From: Anisakis pegreffii
Lineage: Eukaryota; Nematoda; Chromadorea; Rhabditida; Anisakidae
DNA length: 64,000 nt
Assembly (NCBI GenBank): GCA_035041965.1
Contig: JAPYMA010001761.1
Location: 1-64,000, forward strand
Direction: 5' to 3'
Under the pieces are notes generated by a model, which was not told the DNA's origin, ran no database searches, and was given only the letters and a program-made list of their open reading frames with translations. Positions 24,955 to 36,574 of this stretch are shown piece by piece. Within the stretch, counting starts at the first letter, position 1; each line of letters opens with the position of its first letter. The position numbers and the translations under genes are program-made.

Positions 24955-27010
24955 AGATTTACTGATGGGAATTGATTGATTGATTGATTCGGATGTTCAG
25001 TTTTCTTATACACCGTGAATGTTGATGTGCAATGAAATAAACTTCTTATCATGATTATCATTTATTAAAGTTTTAACTGTTATCATGCCCACTTTTAGCA
25101 GTTCAGATGAAATGCATTGTAAAATACTGATTTTTGCTCTGAACCGAAATGATTCCTTATGTTTGACGTAAGCTGTGATGGAATACAGTGAAGTTCTCGT
25201 TTTGACGACTTTAATTGAAAGGCGTTTTGGAATGAAAAACGCACTAGTCGTCTCGGAAGCTATGGAATAGTGAGCAATAAGAAATTAAATTAGTTATTGT
25301 CAGATCCATTTGCTCAAAACAATGGACTTCGACTTCGAGCGCCGATGAGACGGGATTAAACTTGTGACGAAAAGTGAAAAAATACTCTTATCTATCAAAT
25401 ATCTAGGATATATAGAATTATCGGATTAAGAGTTTATGCGCGCGCATGAAAGAAGGGATCTAAACAGATAAGATGGGATGAGCCAATAATGTGGATTAGA
25501 GATAAGAAGGATTGGATGGTGTTGAGAAAGTAAAGAGCTTTTATTATTCATTCGTTATTCTTGAAGAAATGATGACATATGAGCGAACAGGAGATGAAGG
25601 CAAAAGGACTTTCGCTCATGCTTTTCGTTCATGTTGTGTACGGCCTTGACAGCAAACCAAAAAACAATAATTAAATATTCAGATGGACAAAAACCAAAAT
25701 ATTCCGATGGATTGCTGAATATTGCTCATAGTGAACCATAGGACATTGAAGGATATCATCGTAGAAGTACTTATACGATTCTGCACACATACGATTGCGC
25801 ATTTGAGCTGTAGTGTCTTTATTTGATGAACATTAGCAAGTGCCTGAACGAATACTCATTTCAGTGAATAATAAAATTAATTGTGTACTAAGCATATTTC
25901 ACCTACAAGTCGAACAGCTTGCTGGATGGACTCAAGAAAGTGCATTATTGAGCAGTCGTATTATTTTCTCATTTTTAGATGGTTGTTCATTTGGATGAGC
26001 TGACGATCGCCATTCTAATTCGATTAATGACGAATAAGATGTTATCGGAGAAAAATGTGGAAGGGAAAAACTTTTAATACTGTGAGCTTTGCAGTTCACA
26101 AGCTTCCCAACAATACATCCCACTGGGAATCAGCAAATGTGCATGCAATGGTCTTAATTCTGCGATTCAGCGATGAAGCTCATTCGAATTGGGAAAGTAC
26201 ATCCATTGCTTCATTCCAATTAAGAGTGTGCTATTGCAAGAGTTGCATATGCAAAATGTATGATGGTTTGTTTGCGGAAAAAAACATATCCAAAAAAATT
26301 GTCAAGTCCATATTGCTGTATTGTCCATATTGAAAAGTCCATATTACTTTTTAAAAAAAAACTGCCGAATTATTCTCCCATTCAGTCAAATGCACAAATA
26401 AGTTTTACGACTTAACATTTGGATGCAATCACAAACCAAATCTTTATGATCGTAATTCATGTTATAATACGTTATAGCATCTTTGCATTCACACATAAAC
26501 AATTATTGTTATTTGATATTTACAAAGACAATTCAATGAGATGAATTGATACAGCGAAAAGAAACGAATGAACAATGACGACACAATGGAACATCAGATA
26601 CTTCAGATGTGATATTAAATTTTTTTTCCTGCAAAATCTTCCAGAAACGATTTCATGTAATTTTGGAATAACTTTCTAACATATTGCCAATGAGAAATGC
26701 GTGATGCTTCAATACTTCAATTCGTGTTTTCCAAATTTCCAGAATACGAGCCAAAAAATCTTCAGAATCTGTTTGATGAGCTAGGCTTAGCAAAGTTCCG
26801 TCATTTCAACTGTATCCAATCAAATCGTTTACTTGTTTCACATGATTCACCAAGAAGAACCAGTCGAGAGATTCACACTGAGTGTATATCGAGCAATTTT
26901 GATACTTTTCGATCAATTTATCCGTCTGTTTCATTACAAATCAAGAGAAAAGCGATTCAATAATTATGACAATGAGCAAAATCAGAAATAATCAGAAAAG
27001 AGTTGATCAA
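24955..27010. other. Stretch between convergent genes
   Basis: The plus-strand gene ends at 24954 and the minus-strand receptor ends at 27011, so this is a tail-to-tail interval. A TTGATTGATTGATTGAT run occurs near 24973. Open frames at 26055-26333 and 26697-26963 lack motifs and are at chance length. I see no gene. Confidence 0.45.
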
Positions 27011-30000
27011 TTAACTCCCCATTCGATTGAGATTGTGATCGAGAAGGGCCGTCGACTCGGAAGGCCTTTTCCTCGTGAAGATTTGCATCGCGAAATTGCA
27101 CATCTCTCGTCGAAACAGAGTTTGACAACTTGCATAGATCGGAAGTCGCGAGGCACATGCGAATATTGTTAACAACGACACGGCATCCACACTTATTATG
27201 TAGAAGTCGAGAAAACTGCAATGTAATCACAATTTAAACCAATTTCACATTTCAGCAATCCCCAATGCAATCCAGCCATTCGTCTGGTTTCAATTCTGCC
27301 GTATTTCAATCACGACATTTGGAATCCATCAAATAAACTGGCAAAAAAGTGAACGCATTTCCTCAAAGAGCACGAATTCGACGAAATGAGATGATTTTGA
27401 AAAGTGATAAGAGGCTGAAACCTAGTGAATAATGATGTGGCATCCGTATGCTCCCAAATGGTGATAATAACGTTGAGCATATTGGCTAGAAGATATGTGC
27501 ATACAACCAGCACCATTGTGCGCGTGGCGGCTCGAACCCGAGCCTGAAATCATGAAATCATTGATGCCATAAATGGCTCGTGTTCTGACTTTGATATCCT
27601 TCTGATCATACACTCTTGATGAAAGCAATATTATGCTCTTGATCTTAATAACGAGTCAGATTAAGAGTTTTGATCTGTAACAAGTTTCGTTGGTGTACTG
27701 TTGAAGTTTACTCTCGAGAACTATGCAAATATTTGAAACATTCAGGCATTTTCGGTGAAGTCCAGAATTTCTTCATGTTCATCTAGGATTATTCACCCTT
27801 CTGTTAGAAACTTTCTTTCATGACAGTCTTTACCCCAATCTAACAGGACGGGACTAAAGAAACGATCTGAAGTAGTGATAGCCCGAAGTCTCAGTTCGCG
27901 CATGGTGGTGCATTGCTAGAAATTAATACTTTTGCACAGAAAACTGCATTTCAAATCGAACATGTCTGCAGGTCGAAAGCGAAAAAACAGTGGAGTTGCT
28001 GTATCGCAAATGAACTCGAATGGTTTTCCCTATTGCATAACAGAGGACAAAGCCGTTGAGATAACGACGACAAGCAATGCAAACTTTTAAGTAAATTGCC
28101 GAATTCTCAAATAACCCAAACCACTTCACTGTTCTCAATAAGTGCACACGTATCGCATGTGTGATCAAAGATTTGCTAGTAGCAAAAGCAATTTGCAACA
28201 CAGAGAGGCCGTTCGAACGTGTTAAACAATGAATTATTCTCGGCCACTGATATAAAAGTACATGAGAATAGGTACAGCAATTGCTCTCAGCGAAATAATT
28301 CTCTCATTTCAAGTGGAGCTTCATGGAGTGGGAGCTGATATTTCTCACGAATTAGCACTTTTCCTCTCGCAAAATTTTCGTCTCGTTTCGTGATTCGAAC
28401 TTTAAAAACTAAAGAAAGGCTCAAAAATTCACATTGTCGGAAAAAAATTTCAACAAATACGACAAGAACGAATGTTTTTGTAAAAACCTAAAAACTATCG
28501 TTTGTTCCGGAAATGAGGCAACCAGTGAAGCTGAACTAAATTTGAATTTGAATATTCAGTCGTTCGGCAGCGTCCAATCTTCGGTACTTCACGAACACGG
28601 TCAACTATCGATAGGCATTAAGATAGTGAGGACTGAGTGATTTTTGGAATGTGGACAGGTGAACATGAACTGATCAGACAGATCAAATGATCAGAAAGAA
28701 GCATTTGGGAAAATAAAACTTCATTTGAGGTGTATGATGAACCTTGCGCTGCTTTGCGCTGACCGCTTTATTGGCGTGGTTGTGAGTGGAGCTCGATTGC
28801 GTTCCCAAATAAACGTTCTTCCTCAGTTCATTCACGATTCTTGCATTCAAGTACATCAACGTGAAGAACGGAAACAGGATTGTGACTATATTCCGAAACC
28901 AAAAACGCCATAGTTTATAGTGGCGATTGTGAATCACCAATGGGGTCACCTCTAGATGATACTCGTTCAGTGTATCTGCGCAATCCGGATCGTATACGGG
29001 CTGGAAAGGAGCGAGGATAAAGTTGATGCGAACTTGAGATTTGATTAGTGCAATCATTTGCATGATTCAAGCATCATACTTCAAAGAATATAGGTCGCTT
29101 CAAGTCGGACGCTTCAACTTTGGAGTTCTTAGAGATATTGCTGAAATTTTCATAGATTCATAATCTTCAAAGTATTTGCATTTGAACTACTGGTGAAAAA
29201 TATACTCATCACCTTCTGCATCTGCAGAAGCAATGATCTATCAATAAGATCAACTGATCTCGAAGTATGTTTGATACTGATCGAATTAAAACTGACTCTG
29301 ATTTGAGGTTATAAGATGTATTCCTGTGGAACATGAATGCTAATAGGATTTCTCAGAACTGTTGGATCGGATATATCCATCTTACTGTTAACTGAGACGG
29401 GAAATATTGGATCAACTGGGAAGGTCTTATAGTGGACCAACTGAAAAATTGAATTGGACTGGGGGGATAGTGGAGGAATAGAAGTGAAGTGAACTTACGA
29501 CGATCTCAAGAAGGAGTGTTCCCTTCGTGAAGACACCAATGACCACAGCGAAGAACGCGATAAGTTTGCGATTGTTTTGCAAGAATTCAACGCAGTGATG
29601 CGATACGGTAACGCAGAATCGTTCGACTGTGGCGAAAACGATCAGAAACGATGAAGTTGTTATTGTGATATGGGACATGGTCATCATTGGCACCAAATAT
29701 ACCACCCTGAAATTGCAAATAATTCGCTTATTAGTGATTCACTGTCGACAATGATCTAATTGAATGATCACTGATCTATTTGAATCGAAATTCGACGAAT
29801 CCCAAGGCCGAGACGATCCAAATTTGGAATATTCAGTGTAGAAAGCGGAAGAGAATTATTCATTTTGAGATTGTTCGCTGGATGGGATCGATAGAACTAT
29901 GCAATGAAAGAGGAAATTTGCTTGAGTTATCATTTTAAATTTCCGATGGAAATTAGATAAGTGAGAAATTGGTCCCAGTAAAGTTCTTGCTTAGAAATGT

Positions 30001-30706
30001 CAGAATTCTCATCTGTTCGTTTCCACCAACTATAACTGAATTTTAAGATTTCTCTGCACATTTCGAATTTTGCAGCAAAAAACGATAAAGGAAATTAAGC
30101 TGGAATGGTAGGAATTCTTTACAGTGATGTACCGCGATTAGCAGTAAACTGGTGATTCAGTATTAAATTTGGAAAACTTCTAAAAATGCTATGTGATGAT
30201 AAAATCCGTAAGCAAAATACAAATGTACCACAAGAATGATCGACGACAAGATCACAATATTCAAGTATAATAGTTGAAATAGAGACTGAAATTCAAAACC
30301 TGAAAAAGTTTGGTAGTGCTTTAAAATGCAAATTAGTGATCACTCACCACATTCGTTTCAAATAGACGCTTTCGGTGAACTGATACAACACTTTAACGGA
30401 CATAATCAGAATATACGTTCCACTGATGAAGGTATCCGACAACGCCAGCAACATCAAATACAACGAGCAACTGTTACGATGCTGTCGACTCGATACAAAC
30501 ACCGCGAACAGAAATATATTCTCAACAATACTGATCGTTGATAATGTTGAGCCGAGCACAGTCACTAACCAGAATCGTTCGACCAGATAATCCGTATCAA
30601 TAATATAGCAACTAGGATGCCTTAGCAAGGTGGAAACTGTGCTCTTGGACCATTCAGCCGGATGAGTGCTGTTATGAATGCCTATTGTATCGCCAGAATC
30701 ATTCAT
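27011..30706 (-). CDS. Rhodopsin-like peptide GPCR (FMRFamide-receptor-like)
   Basis: A seven-transmembrane receptor, most like nematode neuropeptide receptors of the FRPR/B0244 type; the ligand is unknown. Exons on the minus strand are 30706-30348, 29706-29499 (or to 29495), about 29044-28743, 27543-27422 and 27215-27011. The N-terminus has glycosylation sites (NDS, NST). TM1 is LGSTLSTISIVENIFLFAVF, TM2 has SLYLMLLALSDTFIS with the usual Asp, and TM3 ends with FATVERFCV, so ERF stands in place of DRY. TM4 is KLIAFFAVVIGVFTKGTLLL. Loop 2 and TM5 are NEYHLEVTPL and WFRNIVTILFPFFTLMYL. TM6 is TMVLVVCTYLLANMLNVIIT, and TM7 is FYIISVDAVSLLTIFACA, followed by SRLPIY where NPxxY is usual. Helix 8 (TLFRREMCNF) and a short tail end at TAA. 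The joins exon 1-2, 3-4 and 4-5 are in phase. The join of exon 2 to 3 keeps frame only with a weaker donor, so that boundary is uncertain. Confidence 0.85.
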
Positions 30707-33017
30707 TGCTCTGGAGAAGAACTGAAATTTAGCGGTGTTTATGCGATGGATCCGCAGAAAATAGTTGAAAATGAACGTTTATCGCATACGGCAGTGATAT
30801 TAACACGCCATTTGATTGATAGTGAAACATTCAAAGTTTCTGGTTTTTCAAAAGTTCACTTGAAGTGTGAGGTGTTTCGAGATTTATCAAATTATTGTGA
30901 TTCAGACGGACGAGGCGATAGACTGAATTTGATGATATCTGTAGTGAATGCACTGGAATCATTAGTTGCAGTGGATGGGCTCTTGTGATTGAATGCCACC
31001 AGGCATGATGGACATTGATAAATCTGATCTACATAGTAGACAAAAGGTGATCACATTTTCTTTCATACAAAAAGTTCGATTTTGAAATGTTACATAAGAC
31101 AGTTTGATCTTAAAACAAGGAAAACCCAAACAAGAAAACATTGACAAATCCAAAGTAGACTAATGTGGAAAAAAGTGGACTGACAAAAATATGATTCAAT
31201 TAATTTTATGAAAATTGTGACTTTTCAGATGATGTCTCTCTTCTGATGAAAGAGAGATATCATCTGAATTTGCCTTATCGTTGTAAGTTCAAGCAAGCCA
31301 CATCTGTGGATATCATATAGTCTAAAGCGCTTAAATGAAAACCTAAGTCTTATCGAAACGGTGAAAATTATTTCTTATGTAAGGCAAAACTTCATAGAAG
31401 ATAGAGTAATGTCAAAGATGAGGAGAAGAACGCTTGTCAACTCAAAAAGGATACTGAAAAGAATTCCAATGAAAAAAGTAAGTGCCATCTAAGAAGCACA
31501 CTCATTATTTTCAGCTAAACGGTCGATGGACGGATGGATGGATGCACTGTTTCACATTCGCAGAAACACTCGTCTGCTTATCCACTCAGCAAATACTTTC
31601 GGCTAAACAAACCTCGAATAAATTTCAATTGCGTGAATATTCACATAATCAAATGGTTTTTCACTTACAAAGTCATAAGATGCGATACGAAGTTTACAAA
31701 GATGTGAAGTGTGCAGATTTGTGCAGTCGTTCCGAACGGCCATTCAATGAATGATATTATGGGATGAATTGTTCCATTCGTCGTAATGTACAACAATAAA
31801 GAAGCCGAAAAAAACTTCATAAAATGTCTTCGAAAGAGTAATAACATCACGAAAGGCGAACAAACGCATGTAACTTCACCGACGAGGGACGAGGAAAATA
31901 AAAGAGACATTAAGTTAAACTTTAACGATTTCATGTGTCGATTGAAAAGTGAACAGAAGATCATATGGCCGATCGGTATTGGTTATGAACTGATGCTGCT
32001 TTAAGAAATCACTACAGAGCAGCTTCTCAAGTGCTGTTTTTCTTCGTTAGAAAGCATTTTCGCTGAATATTTTTGAACTTCCATGACCCTGATGATCCAC
32101 TGATGGAAGTTTGTTGAGTGATCAGTTAATCAGTTAATCAGGTGATCAGTTAATGGAAGTCCGATCAATTAATCCGAATAGTTGCAAAACTCAGCAGTTA
32201 GGCCAGATCAACTGTCATTGCAAAGAAGACTTCAGCATGAGAAGTTTCTGCGATTAGCGATTAGTTCTCACATGCGTCTAACAACCCAATGAAATGAAAC
32301 AACAAGAACAAGTTTCAGGATGGGTGAGGACCTGGCAAAGTTGGTAGGAGATTATGGTATTTGGCCGTCTTCTATTTGTTGCAATAAGAAACATGAGATC
32401 TGGTGAGCTAAGCAAGATGACTGAGGTACGGCAGATCATATGGGTGAGTTTAAGGTCAAACTAAATAGTCGTTTTATTTGCCCTCATGTTGAAAATACCT
32501 TCATGTTGAAAGTAGTTACGACTTCATTGCCTATGTGTTTCTACAATTTTTGCAATTCAACATAGATATTATTTATCACCTAAGTGCGAGTGAACTATTA
32601 ATTAACTGTGAAAATGTGGTGTTGAGGAAAAGTTAACCATAGTATTATATCTATTTTCCATCAAAAAACACATCCTAATTAAGAACAGACAAAGCCGGGT
32701 CTGGGTCTTCATTAGGAGGAGTTTCGTGATGAATGTGAAATTCGATAAACAGTACTAATTTCATGATAAGATAAATCCAGTAATTACAGAATGGTGATGA
32801 GAAAAGAAGACCCGTACATTAGGCATAGAGGATGAGTGACTAGTTGAATGAAAACAAATCTTAACTTATAGTTAGTGCAAGCATTTGCGGTAGGTGCTTT
32901 CACAAGTGTGAATGAAACAACGAAAGTAAATTACATTTTGGTCATGAAGAATGACACAAGAATGCGTGACAGGCGAATGCTGAAAGTACATCTATCTATT
33001 TAATTACAATAAAAATT
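30707..33017. other. Upstream of the receptor; doubtful exon pieces
   Basis: This lies 5' of the receptor gene. On the plus strand, 31229-31281 (DVSLLMKERYHLNLPYR, ending in a GTAAGT donor), a piece ending at a donor at about 31471, and a frame at 31495-31754 after TATTTTCAG could belong together. The pieces need a frameshift and run into a stop, so they are chance or a relic. A separate ATG exon at 32320-32402 (MGEDLAKLVGDYGIWPSSIC), preceded by AGTTTCAGG and ended by GTGAGC, is a possible trans-spliced first exon with no partner found. Direct repeats of GATCAGTTAATCAG occur at 32119-32157. Confidence 0.3.
31224..31268. repeat. Short near-perfect hairpin
   Basis: Arms TTCAGATGATGTCTCTCTT (31224-31242) and AAGAGAGATATCATCTGAA (31250-31268) pair at 18 of 19 positions, the remaining one being a G-U pair in RNA, around a 7-nt loop. 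A weaker sister hairpin with TGTCTCTCT/AGAGAGACA is at 52371-52397. Confidence 0.6.
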
Positions 33018-33245
33018 TTAATTATAGCCAGACACGAGGATAACAGATTCATTTTTAGGTTCAGCAGGCAAGTATGTTACATTTGGTATATTGATAGTGA
33101 CATCTTTTACACAATTAGCCGCTGAAAGCAGCAATAAGATGCTACCTAACATCAATATTATTAGGGAATCGTACCTCTTGAACATTGCCCACTGGGTAAT
33201 ATCCGAGAATACATCTGAAAATGCCCAAACCAATCCAGCTATCAT
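33018..33245 (-). CDS. Possible 75-aa single-pass membrane protein
   Basis: The frame MIAGLVWAFSDVFSDITQWA leads to a membrane helix (DSLIILMLGSILLLLSAANC) and a polar tail with glycosylation sites (NVTY, NESV). A minus-strand acceptor TCCGCTCAG ends 14 nt before the ATG, which would suit trans-splicing; a second acceptor GCATTTTCAG falls inside the frame. It is short, has no recognised family, and could be chance. Confidence 0.3.
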   Translation of the reverse strand: MIAGLVWAFSDVFSDITQWAMFKRYDSLIILMLGSILLLLSAANCVKDVTINIPNVTYLPAEPKNESVILVSGYN

Positions 33246-36200
33246 TTCATGATTGACACTGAGCGGATAATGTAGGAAAATCTTACTTAGTATGAGTTAA
33301 TCAAAAGCTGACGAGGCTGTGAGCGAATTGTGAGATAAAAACGGTAAAGTACAACGATGAATTGAATTCGGACTTAAGCTTAGGCTAATGCGCATACTTA
33401 GGAAACATCTATTTGTTCGACAGATACCTCACTCGGGTACCGCGAAATCACCCATTTATTTAATAGATACTCTAGTCTCGATATGAGCCTTGACCCAAAT
33501 TTGATCTATCGTTGTGCCAAATTTGATCTTTTAATTGTTCCCACAAGAAGTACGATGACAATTTTTGATGCGCTCAACCTAGAAAGCTAGCACCAAACAC
33601 AACGAAACTGCTCACGTGTGAAATTGCTCACGAAGAACTCAACTAAGAACATGATCAGAAAGAATAATCTGCCTGCTGGATAGACAGACGAAGGTTTTGT
33701 CGTTATCGCCAGGCAATCCGTATAAAAATGATTCTTGAAGCGCTGTCGAGCTTGAAGATACGCTTTCGATTTTTGCTGTCAGCTAATTCATTTGATTGGG
33801 ATTCGTCATGCCATCCTACAATTACATTATTTAGGCTAGTAACAGAAACTTTTCGCTGTATCCCGATTCAGCAGTGAGCTCTTTCGCCGAAGGCTCGATG
33901 TTCACGAGTTTTTGATGATCGTCAGACGGAAGCAACGAAAAGCCGTTTCCATCTCGTTAGATTTCATTTCAGTTTTCGAAATTTGCTAATGACAGCAGTG
34001 ATGATGTAATGATGATGACAGTGCATGGAAATGAGAATTGTCGAGGGAAAAGAAGCTAAAAACTGATTCGAACAAGCTTCAGAATCTAGATAATCCGGCG
34101 ATTGATAATGCAGTAACCTGACTTAAAAGACAATAACTTTGCAGAGTTGTTAAATGCGTAATGATTATGTGCTTGTTGTTGTTATCGTGCGAATCGATCA
34201 AACCTAACATGACCATATCTGAAGTATTTGATAGTGATGAGAACTTGAGTGATACAACATCGCATGCAACTTCATTACTTTTCCAATCATTAACATATAT
34301 CCAAGGGAATATCAAAATTTCAGGCAATCAGCACTGAAAAGCAAATGAATTTAACGCAGCAAGTGGCGTGAGCGCAATGATAAAGGTAAACAATTCTCAA
34401 AATGTCAGACGGAAGCAACGAGAAGCGTTTGATAATATACGAAAATATTACGATACGAAAAAAATTATACGAAAAAAAAATCAAAATATGCATTTGAAGG
34501 GATAATATACGAAAATATTACTCACGATTAGAACATATGAGAAGCAAAAAATTCGAAATTGCATCTGCAAACATCTGCAAACACCAAGATTTCAGCAATT
34601 TCGATGAACCTCTAGCTAGAAGAAAGTCAGATTTAAGTCGAAAATTGGAAAAAAAATCGCCACTTGGCTTAAGCCATAAACTCAATTATCTCATTGTTCA
34701 GTTGAATGTTTCACAAATCTTTTGCATCAGTATCTCTCAAATTTGCTTGAATCTGTCATTGGTCCTCGAACGAATACCAAAAAAGCTATCTCATTGGGCG
34801 TGTGCATGGCCGTCGGTCCCGATGGGTTCGGATTTGCGCAATAAAAGTTTTCAAAGGCTTTGCAAGCATGAATTTTCATTTTCTGAACATATCAAAGAAA
34901 AATCACCTTCATTTTCTTTTCATCAAGAAACCATCATTCCGTTGTTAAGGAGAGAATTTTTTCTTTGAAATATATCGACACTCTTTATCGATTTGACTTT
35001 ATCGATGACATGAATCGGCCAGAGGATTAGAGTTGAGCTATTTCGAATCTATAAGAAGGAAAAGACGAGGTCTGGAAATTTTCTAACCTTAAGAAATGTA
35101 TTGCTGAATGAAAAGTCTTTTCGAAACACTATTTCAGCTGGAAGAGCTGCTGAGAGAAGTCATAACGCAGATTCTGAAGGCGGTAATTTAGATTCTCGCT
35201 CAGATCTAATCAAACTAACAGTTTTGACAAAACGTCACACCACCAAACTTTGCAATCATAATCACTTACAACCCAACGAAACATCAGTTTCCACATATAT
35301 CGCCTCAATCAGTAATTATTACCTGATGAATGGCTTCTGAACCATTCTTTGAATCGGTGAAGAGTATTTTAGACTGATTTTAGTTTGCTGAAGGAAAAAC
35401 GACTTTGCAAAATCTGACAGAACAAAGCAGAACAAATTCAGTGCATTAGTAGAGCGTATTTGACAAAGAAGTGTACCATATGTGTGTATATATACTGGAA
35501 GATAATTGCTTCAATTCGATCGCAAGCACTCCGAAGAAGATGGCCGGAATGATAAGAAGCACTAGTGTGAGCGATAACTGAACTCAATAATGATACTACG
35601 TGACATCCGATTAAGAAATGATAGTAGCAAAGTGACACAATCGAAATCTTTAAATGAAGATTTAAAAACAAGAAATCATATTTGTAGTTTCGATAGACAA
35701 ACAATCTCTTGTCTGAGATTCCTTCAGAGATAGTCACAGATTTGACGGCTGGATTCGACTTATACAGTAATCATTTACTCCGCAAAGTAGCAGACAACCC
35801 AAAAATATTTGAGAATCATCAAAATAATCGCATATTCATTCAAAATCCTGACAGGTTTATTTACGATGCGATGCGCGCTGTGTTGTTTCATTTGTTTTCA
35901 GTTGATTGAGAAGAAATTAGTCATATTCTCATCACTGCCCATATGCCCACACATGGAGAGATTTTTGAGTGTGAACGAATCGAGTGCCGTGTATCTATCG
36001 AGTGATCACATCTGGTTTGCTGGATAAATTTAGCCTTGTCAGATCTTGTCAAAACAACGTTCTGTTTCGTCAAACATTGTGAATCAAGGAGTAGCTGTTA
36101 TTTCTTTTCGTTGACAAGTGAGGAATATCTTATCAAGAAGCGCAACGAACAATTCATGAATAGCACAGCGCAATTTGGCGAGATAATTGAGATATTGGAG

Positions 36201-36404
36201 GAACGTTAGAGAATATTTCTTTGAAATGTGTTCAACCTGAGGATTTATTCCTTAAACGTTATAAGACACTCAAAGTGATTCTACAAGTCGACCGAATAGA
36301 ACTTAACCAACGATCGTGGTTCTGCAGGATTGCCTTGAATATAATACAGCGCGTTGGTATTCGTTTACCGTTTCGAATCTCGCCTACATGTTATTAGTTG
36401 TGGC
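33246..36404. other. Gene-poor stretch with scattered exon-like pieces
   Basis: Plus-strand pieces with good acceptors: 34590-34690 (NFDEPLARRKSDLSRKLEKK) inside a 143-codon frame, 35147-35191 (LEELLREVITQILKA, with a GTAATT donor), 35728-35789 (IVTDLTAGFDLYSNHLLRK), and 35901-36027 (LIEKKLVIFSSLPIC... to TAA). Only the last two join in phase, so I do not call a gene. The 18-mer GTCAGACGGAAGCAACGA occurs at 33921 and 34404, and GATAATATACGAAAATATTA occurs at about 34431 and 34501. Confidence 0.3.
36397..36404. repeat. Target-site duplication, left copy
   Basis: GTTGTGGC directly before the TAGTG end of the element at 36405; the identical 8-mer follows the other end at 36575-36582. An 8-bp duplication is the hAT hallmark. 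Confidence 0.85.
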
Positions 36405-36574
36405 TAGTGTTGTCTCTATACCACTTTTTTGAAAACTGTTCTATTCTGTTCGTTTGGGCTCAAAAACGACTCTATTCAGTTCAAACTGTTCCTTCCTGAT
36501 TTGCGAACTGTTCTATTCTATACCATGGAACAGAACAGGAATAGAACAGTTTAACTGGAATAGAGACATCACTA
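36405..36574. mobile_element. Non-autonomous hAT-like MITE, 170 bp
   Basis: The ends TAGTGTTGTCTCTATACC and AACTGGAATAGAGACATCACTA are inverted copies, and the interior carries CTGTTCTATTCTGTTCG and GAACAGGAATAGAACAG as a long imperfect palindrome. Perfect 8-bp duplications GTTGTGGC flank it. It has no coding capacity. Its right half is nearly identical, in inverse orientation, to the left end of the copy at 8839. Confidence 0.88.

Noticed and set aside
27525..27545. GGCTCGAACCCGAGCC, like a tRNA T-arm
   Set aside because: It is within receptor exon 4 (coding ARVRAAT) and no acceptor or anticodon arms surround it.
30662..30988. Plus-strand open frame of 108 codons
   Set aside because: It overlaps the first receptor exon in antisense, has no splice context, and its length is within chance.
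31690..31790. YYGMNCS beyond a stop, recalling a DSL-domain motif
   Set aside because: It needs a stop read-through and a frameshift; the rest of the domain's cysteines are absent.
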